NCBI GenBank assembly: GCA_001683735.1
Contig: LUGG01000015.1
Coordinates: 62,001-126,000, forward strand
Length of the DNA stretch: 64,000 nucleotides
Source: Grifola frondosa
Taxonomy: Eukaryota > Basidiomycota > Agaricomycetes > Polyporales > Grifolaceae
Direction: 5' to 3'
Below, piece by piece: positions 56,153-64,000 of the stretch. How positions within the stretch are numbered: the stretch's first letter is position 1; each line of letters begins with the position of its first letter. The translations under genes were made by a program, and so were the position numbers. Below the pieces are notes generated by a model that was not told where the DNA came from, did no database searches, and saw only the letters and a list, made by a program, of their open reading frames with translations.

Positions 56153-57538
56153 ATGTCGCGCGCCGCTGATAAGAAGCCCGTTGGATTCGCCACGCAACTG
56201 ATTGCGGGAGGTACTGCGGGCGCGATGGAAGCCGTGAGTAATCTGACCGATAAAGCATGGCCTTTTCAGTTCTGATCCGCCCATCATGCGCTGCTAGCTA
56301 TGTTGTCAGCCGCTGGACACTATCAAGGTCCGCATGCAATTGTCGAAGTCTGGGAGAGCTCCGGGGGTACGTGTTTTTACTCTCCATGATCGTGCCGAGG
56401 CTTTGCATGGGTGTATGCGTGTTCTGTTGAGGAAGCAGGTTGTTGATTTGTCTCATCGCGAGCATGGCCATATCTGGGAGCAGGACCGCATATAGCGGGC
56501 CTACGCACATGCATATATGCGTGGACACGGCTCACATTTCGTTATATAGACAAAAGCTCGCGGCTTCCTCGCGACTGGCGCGATGATCATACGGCGCGAG
56601 ACCCCGCTCGCTCTGTACAAGGGTCTCGGCGCTGTTCTATCAGGCATCGTCCCTAAGATGGCCATCCGCTTCGCCAGCTTCGAGCGTTACAAGTCGTGGC
56701 TCGCGGACAAGTCAACGGGGAAGACGGCCGTCGGCAACATCTTCATCGGTGCGTCCCTCCCCCATTCCCATCCTGATGCTCATACTGACTGTATGCGGCA
56801 GCGGGTTTGGGTGCGGGTGTGACGGAGGCCGTGTTCGTCGTGACACCGATGGAGGTGGTCAAGATCCGGCTGCAGGCACAGCAGCACTCGCTCGCGGACC
56901 CACTCGAGGCTCCGCGGTATCGCAACGCCGGTCATGCTGTGTACGCGATTGTGCGCGAGGAGGGCTTCAGCGCGCTCTATCGTGGTGTGAGTCTCACCGC
57001 GCTCCGGCAAGCGACGAATCAGGGTGTGTTTCCTTCCCTCTCTCGATGTATGCTTCGCATTTCTTTGCTCACATGATCGCGCAATCTGCATCAAGGTGCG
57101 AACTTCACGGCATACCAGGAGCTCAAAAAGTTCGCACAACGCATGCAGCCCGAGCTCACGGATCTGCCATCATACCAGCACATGCTCATCGGTCTTATTT
57201 CCGGCGCAATGGGTCCCTTCTCCAACGCACCCATCGATACCATTAAAACCCGTGCGTCGCCCGTCCGCCCATCTGCCCTATGCTTCTGACTTCAACTTGT
57301 CATTTCAGGTCTGCAAAAAGCCGAGGCCACTCCTGGGCAGTCCGCATTCCAGCGCATCTCCGCCATTGCGGCAGACATGTGGCGGGCGGAGGGTGTCCGG
57401 TCGTTCTACAAGGGCATCACTCCGCGTGTGCTGCGTGTCGCGCCCGGCCAGGCTATTGTTTTCGCGGTCTATGAGAGGGTACGGAAAATCATAGATAACA
57501 TGAAGGCCTCGGAGGAGGAACCTAGCTATAGTGAATAA
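56153..57538 (+). CDS. SFC1: Mitochondrial succinate/fumarate carrier (Sfc1/Acr1-like)
   Basis: Six exons (56153-56233, 56310-56366, 56550-56748, 56802-57023, 57096-57251, 57309-57538), all in phase, give about 315 aa. Three carrier repeats carry full signatures: PLDTIKVRMQ (split from AGGTAGAMEA by an intron), TPMEVVKIRLQAQ and NAPIDTIKTRLQK. The segments NFTAYQELKKFAQRMQPEL, then QHMLIGLISGAMGPFSN, and RVLRVAPGQAIVFAVYERVR match the succinate-fumarate exchanger group. In the inner mitochondrial membrane it exchanges cytosolic succinate for fumarate, linking the glyoxylate cycle to gluconeogenesis on C2 carbon sources. The second intron (183 nt) is longer than the others. Confidence 0.93.
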
Positions 57539-58218
57539 GCATATTTGGGGTATATAGGATTGTGGATTGTTGAATATAGTATTTAAATATCTGCCATCAT
57601 GAGCCACTGGATATGGCCTCGGGCTTGAAAGTCAGGATTCAAACACTTGTAATGATGGAAACTAGTGTATGCTTAACAGATGACCCGCGACAAGCCCAGG
57701 TGTTCCAAATCAAGACAAATGACCGTGAATTGGAAGATAGATAGATCACCTTATCTCTTCCATCCACCGTGGAGTATGCTCCTTGTCCCTGAGCTCCCAG
57801 AAACAAGAAACATATTCGAAGGTGGCCGCTCAAGGTGACCACCTCATGGAGTCCAGATTAGAGAGTGCTTGTCTCACAAGGGGTTCCAGGCTGGGTTTTG
57901 AGTGCTCAAAAATACCTTGGCACTTAAACTCGAGCCAATGGAACTCCGGGGATAAGACTGCGCACCGGCTACATTAGAAGCTGGACACCAGAAGGAGAAG
58001 ATTGTATACCTCTTGGGTAAATTTCTCACAAGCTGCCTAAAAAGGTGAAGAGGTTGGCTAATTTGGTTCGGCATTTAGCGATATTAAATTTGAATGTTGA
58101 TGTAAATGATAACGGGTGTAGCCGTTGCATTGTAAAATTCTCATAAAATGAGCGCTGTACTCCACACCCCCTTTTTCCCCACCTTTCAAACTCTCACTAT
58201 CTCGAAAAACTTCATATA
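57539..58218. other. Intergenic, turning AT-rich
   Basis: No supported gene. Base composition becomes distinctly AT-rich from about 58070. Confidence 0.4.
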
Positions 58219-58732
58219 ATGCCCAAAGATTATTTGAAGGCTATGGAGCCGAAGAAACGACAGCAACTTCCCAAAGAAGTGGTTAACCTTAGAAATGGTA
58301 AATAAGCTAAAATTATTTATAATTATTTTAACATAAGCCCTTTTTGCAGACTTCTTCGCGAAAAATAATTGGCCAACCAATGATGAGCTTCATGCTTTGC
58401 ATGATATGATTGCTCAGCAGCCGGGCTGCACATTTTATAGCTTTAAAAAGCTTCAACATTGGCTTGAGGAGCGGCAGAAAAAGCTGAAATTGGGTGTGTA
58501 AAATTGTGGCTGAAAATTAAAAAAATTAATTATTCACATGCATTTAACAGACTTTAATTTGTTTGAAGCGCTCCAATCCTGCCTTCAGGCTTGTCCCGAC
58601 CCCACCTACTCCATGATGGTGTGCTGGGCAGAGACATTGCACCTTGCTCCAGTGCAAATCTTTGCCATGGTAGGAGAGATTCAAAAGATGCAGGCAAGTT
58701 TCATCAATTGCTCGAGCTTGTACTTCTCATGA
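58219..58732 (+). CDS. Small homeodomain-like protein
   Basis: Three exons (58219-58297, 58350-58493, 58551-58732) in exact phase give 134 aa. After a basic N terminus (MPKDYLKAMEPKKRQQLPKE) the segment PTNDELHALHDMIAQQPG... FYSFKKLQHWLEERQKKLK has the spacing of a homeodomain recognition helix (W-x-x-x-R-x-x-K; compare WFQNRR-K). Several canonical residues are changed (F to L, N to E). The third exon encodes FNLFEALQSCLQACPDP and a helix ending in QKMQ. Codons are AT-rich, unlike all neighbouring genes. An alternative C terminus through a GC donor (GCAAGT at 58693) would end NMYAAGPAVV. It is probably DNA-binding, by analogy only. Confidence 0.6.
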
Positions 58733-58946
58733 CAATCTATCTCAGCAGAACATGTATGCGGCAGGGCCCGCTGTGGTATGATTGGAATGCTGCACTGGCA
58801 CTTCAATGCTGGATAGCCAATTGACAATACTTCATACATATACTATACATGATTCCAGAAGTACACATGGGTACATAAATAATTAATGACAACAACAACA
58901 TCGAGAACACGACAATATGAAATAAATACTGACAAGTTTTGCGATT

Positions 58947-60567
58947 TACATATCCATGTATTCGAAGTCCGGGAATTTATCTCCATGAGGGTCCGGGGTT
59001 AATTCACCATAACGCTCCGCTACATTGTCCTCGGGGTATCTCTCGAACCTAAAAATCACACGGTCAATTACAGAGGCCCAGCTCCCACGACGGAACGGAC
59101 TCACGCGCTCGCGTCTCCTTCGCTGCTTATCCTCGGGAGGTACGGTGCGGTGATCTCCCTATTCCGCAGCTTCTCCCAGTCCACCTCCCGGAACCACGGG
59201 TGCGCGAACACGTCGCCTGCGCCGTGTCGCATGTTCCCGTATCGCTTCGAAGGGTCGCGCTCCATGAACTTCAGGATGATATCCGTCGCGTTCGGGTGGA
59301 AGTTCGGCCACTTGATGCACCCCGGACCCTGCGTGATCTTCTCATACAGCACCACCGGGCTTGCATCTGGCTCGTGGAATGGCGGCAGCCCGGATAGCAT
59401 CTCGAAGATCAACACCCCGAGCGCGTACCAGTCTACGCTCTTGTTGTAGCGCGCGTTCCCGATGATCTGTCGCAGAAGGATATGATCAGCAAAATCAGAT
59501 GCCGTGATGCAGAACAGCGCACCTCGGGTGCAAGATAGTCAGGTGTGCCGCACAGCGTCCACACCGTCGTGTGGCAGTACTTGGCGAAGCCAAAATCTGC
59601 GATTTTGATGTGTCCGTCAAAATTGAGCAGGATATTTTCGGGTTTCAAATCGCGGTAGATAATGTTGAGCGAATGCAAGTGGTTCAGGGCGAGGGCGACC
59701 TCCGCTGCGTAAAATTTCGCCACAGGATCTGGAAATCGCTGCGGAGAGACAGAGAAAGATATGATGAACATGCGCAATGAATATATGCGACGAACGAATG
59801 CGACTTACGTTTGACCTGCGAAGCAATGTGAAGAGCTCGCCTCCGGGAACAAAGTCCATGACCATGTAGAGGTTCGAGGTATCCTGGAACGTTCCCCAGA
59901 GGTTGACGATGAACGGGTGTTGCACGGCTTGCAGCATCATCTGCTCGTTCCGCGTATGCGACTCCTGTTTCATGCGGACAACCTTCTCCTTGTTGAGGAC
60001 CTTGATCGCATAGAATCGATAGTTGTGTTTGCTTCGCACTTGAGCAGAAGTCAGTCGACCCGAAAGCAAAGGCAAGATTTCGAACGCAAGAGCGATCGGC
60101 TGGAATAGGATTAAGCCGGACTCACCAAGGTGCACTCGTCCAAAGCTGCCTGTGCCGAGCGTGCGCTGGATGATAAAATCGGAGAGTCGATATGAACCTC
60201 TCGCCCTCTGAGTTGGCAGGCCAGAATCCATGATGCAGTCTTCGTCCTCATAATTCTCAGCCTCTGCCTGCGCCTGCGCCTCCTGGGCTTGCTTGACCCA
60301 CTCGTTCAACGAGGTGCGTTCGGTCGATATTGAGACGCGGTGATCGTACGAGAGTGTAGAGTGAGTGGGAGAGGATGCGGTAGACGAGGACTGTGTGGAT
60401 TTGTGCGAGCCAAGATGCCCTAGTTTGCCAGTCATTTTTTTGAACATCGGTGCAGAGACCGCACTGATAGTCTGAAGGATAGTGAGCCGGCGCTGGTTAT
60501 GGTGGTCGATGTCAAGGACAGGCCATTGTTCTTCGTTGAGGACCAAATCCCACGGCAATCTAAACAT
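58947..60567 (-). CDS. cAMP-dependent protein kinase catalytic subunit
   Basis: An AGC-kinase catalytic domain after an N-terminal tail of about 120 residues (Ser-rich; [17 protein letters not shown] is a possible alternative start). The order of motifs is [16 protein letters not shown] (Gly loop), [11 protein letters not shown] (Lys), [20 protein letters not shown] (catalytic loop), [10 protein letters not shown] (DFG) and [13 protein letters not shown] (activation Thr and APE). [35 protein letters not shown] and the C-terminal FPDFEYMDM (FxxF hydrophobic motif) follow. Introns interrupt the domain at about 60131-60038, 59810-59740, 59527-59470 and 59100-59050. This is PKA, the main effector of cAMP signalling in fungal growth. 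No other AGC class fits the GTPDYLAPE plus C-tail as well. Confidence 0.93.
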
Positions 60568-60793
60568 CCGCTATTATTTTATCTAAGCGACTCGGATGTG
60601 TTGTTTGGTCACAACCGTTGCAACTGCTCTTGTTAAACATCGGATTATAAGAGTAAAGAGTACGTGGACGACCTACCATTTGTCATGCTTTGTATTTCAT
60701 TTTCTAATCTTAGTTTACACCTGCAGGCGGTCATTTGTTAGGTTTTCACCCTGCACCAGTGGCAACAGTTGAACTTCTGTTGAGGGCGGTAAT

Positions 60794-62844
60794 ATGTCCG
60801 ATGCTGGAATATCCGCTGGGCATTGGTCTTCAGTACTCGTGCTGGTATTGTTCTTCCTTTCAAGTAAGTTGCAATGAATACAATTCTCCTCATGGCTGAA
60901 TTCGTATGCATTCAAGATGCTGCAGTTGTTTTACCTCTCCGTCTCCCTGCTCCGAAAGTTATCTCCAGCTTCATCCGTCTTACCTTGGTGGTGCTCCGAG
61001 TTGTGCCTCCTCATATCAGTTTTGTTGAGAGACTATATCTGCATCTCAATTACATCACTGTCCCGCTGATTTCAGTGTTGATACTACTGGCAACAGGTGC
61101 AATCAATGGCACGGTAGTCCGGAATGGTATTGTTGGTGCTGATGGAATCAAACCACTAGAAATTATGGCTCTGTTCATCTCATTGGTAATGTCCCAGAGT
61201 TCTAGAGGAATAGCATCACAAGGACTGATTCCATATATTTGCAGGCATACCTATCAATATCATTGGATACAACAGGTCTCTTGAGATATGCTGCATTATG
61301 GGTGGCTCAGAAAGGTAGATCCTCGGGACCAAAACTTTATTTTAATCTCTACACATTTTTCCTTTTGTGTGGTGTTCTGGTTGGGAATGTATGTCTAATG
61401 CTGCCTAAATTTAGGCATGTCCAGTTGACATCATTTAGGATCCGGTGATTCTCTCGGGCACAGCTTTCTTGGCATACTTCACTAGGGTATCTGGGTGAGT
61501 TTCTGAGCTGTAGACTCACAGTTGAATGTAACTCAATCTTGTCTATCAATAGCATTACACCACCAACTGCTTGGATTTTTGCTCAATTTGCTGCAGCAAA
61601 TATGGGTATGTTTTGAGCCAAAAATGCCCAAGCTGCACTTACTTCTACAATGTTTATAGCATCTGTTGTGCTTGTCTCGTCAAATCCCACCAACCTTGTT
61701 CTATCTGGCGCATTTTCGCTCTCATTTACTACCTACACCGCACATGTGATCTTGCCATTCATTGGTGCTGCACTTTGCATTTATCCTGTTCTCTCACTTG
61801 TCCTATTTCGCTCTCCCGGACTGATACCGCCTTCAATTGATCTCGACATGGACGGAGATAGCGGCATCAGTACGACACTCGTCGATAAACGGGGTGCTAT
61901 ATTCGGCAGTATACTGATTCTAATAACTCTCGGGTGTTGGTCGGAACCAGCGCTATCGGGGTGCCAGTGTGGGAGGTGACAGTCCCCCCTGCCATTATCA
62001 TGCTCATACGAGATGTGCATCATGATTGGCCAACAATTGGTGTGCACTTGCGGGGCAAACCATTCTTTTCCTACATAACAGTATGCTCACGAGACACACC
62101 AACACAAGGCCCAAAAACACTGTCTGAGCCAACGATAGAACTCCACGAATTTCCAATAGAATGCGACACATCACCACCATATCCTACGACACTAGACACC
62201 ATTCTGATGCGTTTCCTGCGCGTCATATCTTCCACTTTTCCTACCGCCACAACTGTTATAGCGCGGCTGCCTTTTGCCCTGATTCCTTTCGCATTCTTGA
62301 TGTTCATCCTTGTACAAGGATTGTCGACGAAGGGCTGGGTCGAGATCTTCGCTCACTGGTGGGCCGCTTGGGTAAACAGGACGGGCACGCTGGGTGCAGT
62401 TGGTGGTATGGGATTTATCTCCTGCATGTTGTGTAATGTAAGTGTTTTTCATAATGATTCCGATTAACCGACGCAGCACTAATCGTTACATTTCTTATAT
62501 TTTCCATGCAGTTTTGTGGAACCAATATAGGCGCAACAATCCTTCTTGCTCGTGTGCTACAGATATGGAGATCATCTGCTGCTTCGGGCGGCATGACCCT
62601 CGATCCTCGCACCGTTGATGGCGCAATTTACGCACTTGCCCTAGGGTCGAACTTCGGTGCCTTCACGCTCACCTTCTGCGCATCTCTCGCGGGCTTGCTA
62701 TGGCGCCAGATCCTTCATCAGAAGGGCATACATGTTCGCCCCAAGGAATTCCTCAGGCTGAATCTCCCCATATCATTCACCGCCATGCTGGTCTCCTCAG
62801 GGATTCTCACCGCCCAAATTTTCATAGCGCACCGTCACAAATAG
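60794..62844 (+). CDS. ArsB/CitM-type ion permease (needs one frame correction)
   Basis: A multi-exon polytopic transporter beginning MSDAGISAGHWSSVLVLVLF (ATG 60794; exon 1 60794-60863, exon 2 from 60917). Family features are TVPLISVLILLATGAI, LSISLDTTGLLRYAALWVAQ, then GN | DPVILSGTAFLAYFTRVSG across an intron. ITPPTAWIFAQFAAANM and VSSNPTNLVLSGAFSLSF follow, and the last exon (FCGTNIGATILLARVLQI) ends at the stop at 62842-62844. This is the arsenite/anion permease (ArsB, Pfam ArsB/CitMHS) fold; the substrate is not determined. At about 61930 the frame changes inside an exon: one added G (CGGG to CGGGG) would link ILILITLG to VLVGTSAIGVPVWE. This is either a real mutation or a sequence error. 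Confidence 0.82.
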
Positions 62845-62916
62845 CTCTAGATCTCCAATACAACAGTACTTAAACAAGAATGATACCGAGCATAATGAGT
62901 AGGATATCCTCCAGCC

Positions 62917-64000
62917 TTACAGCCTCCAGTCGTTGAAGAAGTCGATGTCGTACCGAATGAAAGAGAGCATATAGTCAACGGTTGTACCACCCTCGTCCGC
63001 CTCATCTTCGTCTACAACCTGCTCTTCTTCCATGTCGATGGCCTCTTGGGGAACTAGCGTATCCAATTGCGACTCGTCCTCGGCCGGTCCTCCCTTGTCT
63101 TCGATTGGTATATTGACATTCCCATTCTCTGCACCTCCCTCCCAACCGAAGTCTGCCTCGTCGGCACCTTCCATGGCGACCTCCTCGCTAGCTGCAATAG
63201 CAGCCGCACGAGCATCTTCCGTATCCTCAAACTCACCGAGCGCCTTTGTCAAAGCCGTCTCGTCGGAGAAGAGAGTCCGCCAGTCGAACTCGCCCTTCTG
63301 GATGACCATGTCGTCCAAAGATCGTTTCGATTGGCTTTGCGGAGCAACGCCTCCTCGATGGTGTGCTCGGAGACGAACCGGTAAATGTGTACGTCGCGGA
63401 TTTGTCCGATGCGATGTGCCCTGACAAACGTAAATATAAAGTACACTCAGATATGGCGACTAGACGGTACCTGTCTTCACATTGTCGGTCCATTTGCGGA
63501 TTGAAGTCGCTGTCATAGAAAATTACCGTATCTGCGCCGGTAAGGCTAAAGAATTATCAATAAGACACATTTAGTGAACATCTCTGAATGGATGATACGA
63601 CATACTTGATGCCAACGCCGCCTGAACGCGACGAGGAAATGAAGCAGAATACTCTTGCGTCGGCGTTGAAACGTTCGGTGATGTACTGCCGGTCTTCGAT
63701 CTTGGTTGCACCGTCTAGCCGCAAGTATAAATATCCATGGAAGTTGAGGAAGATCTCCAAAATGTCGAGTATCCTAGTCATTTGAGTGAAAATGAGGATT
63801 CGATGACCGCCAGCCTTGCGCTCCCGCAGCAATTTGGCGAGCTCTTGAAGCTTGCCACAATCATACTGCAACAAAGAAGGATCCGGGAAGGCTATCTGGA
63901 GCTTGACACTGATACGATGAAGCACCGCATCGAAGTCCCGGTCTGGAAGGGCCTTGCTAATGCGGGTCTCGAGGCCAGAGAAAGCAATGCTAGGCAAATC
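62917..64000 (-). CDS. SWR1: SWR1-type SNF2 chromatin remodeler, C-terminal part (partial)
   Basis: The gene enters from the right edge. Helicase C-terminal lobe motifs are LLQYDCGKLQELAKLLRERK, RILIFTQMTRILDILEIFLN, LYLRLDGATKIEDRQYITER, then FISSSRSGGVGI, DTVIFYDSDFNPQMDRQCED and AHRIGQIRDVHIYRF. VSEHTIEEALLRKAN comes next. Post-helicase residues VIQKGEFDWRTLF and ALGEFEDTEDARAAA and an acidic tail ending FFNDWRL (stop at 62917) are characteristic of SWR1, which exchanges H2A for H2A.Z. Two introns interrupt the visible part. Near 63335 one base seems missing: AATC-GAAACG reads RKANRNDLW, where adding an A gives RKANQKRSLDDMV. The rest of the gene lies outside the window. Confidence 0.88.

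Overview
This window is nuclear DNA of a filamentous basidiomycete, most likely an Agaricomycete (inference; a polypore-type genome would fit). The signs are dense genes split by many short GT-AG introns of about 50-65 nt, and a KDZ-associated CxC5/CxC6 transposon gene of a type expanded in mushroom-forming fungi. The rest of the gene set also fits: SulP permease, Sfc1-type carrier, PKA, CHL1, SWR1 and a GPI-type GH79 enzyme. Most genes have a good functional guess; several remain hypothetical.

Layout. Positions 1-6.4 kb form an AT-rich, CpG-poor repeat block with no credible gene. It holds three copies of a hAT-like miniature transposon. Two have perfect 8-bp target duplications, and one of these sits inside an older inverted-repeat element. 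A separate pair of roughly 255-bp direct repeats follows. The composition changes sharply at about 6.4 kb. From 6.5 to 14.2 kb two paralogous cyclase-family (kynurenine formamidase-like) genes flank a decayed KDZ-associated transposon gene (8.7-13.1 kb). From 14.2 to 26.3 kb there are an Sld7-like replication factor (minus), a small beta-trefoil-like protein, a broken hypothetical gene, a peroxisomal-type carrier, two low-complexity hypothetical proteins, an LYR-like protein and an Ala/Pro-rich protein.

From 26.4 to 38.2 kb there are a SulP/STAS anion permease, a secreted subtilisin, an epoxide hydrolase, a 3-hydroxyacyl-CoA dehydrogenase with a 7-nt exon, and a small unassigned gene. From 38.5 to 47 kb there are the CHL1 helicase, a second beta-trefoil-like paralog, an acylphosphatase and a COX14-like membrane protein with an apparent 2-nt exon. 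From 47.7 to 54.6 kb there is a partly resolved membrane/FG-rich locus and a GH79 glycosidase. From 56.1 to 64 kb there are an Sfc1-like succinate/fumarate carrier, a tiny homeodomain-like gene in an AT-rich island, a PKA catalytic subunit, an ArsB/CitM-type permease and the C-terminal part of an SWR1-type remodeler that runs off the window.

The genes do not form an obvious metabolic cluster. Most are housekeeping genes in mixed orientation. Several otherwise intact conserved genes (epoxide hydrolase, ArsB-like permease, SWR1, the 17.2 kb gene) need a single-base correction to stay in frame. This points either to sequence error or to recent inactivation, and anyone using the protein models should know it. 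Exon joins given here come from reading splice sites and family conservation by eye and have not been checked against transcripts.
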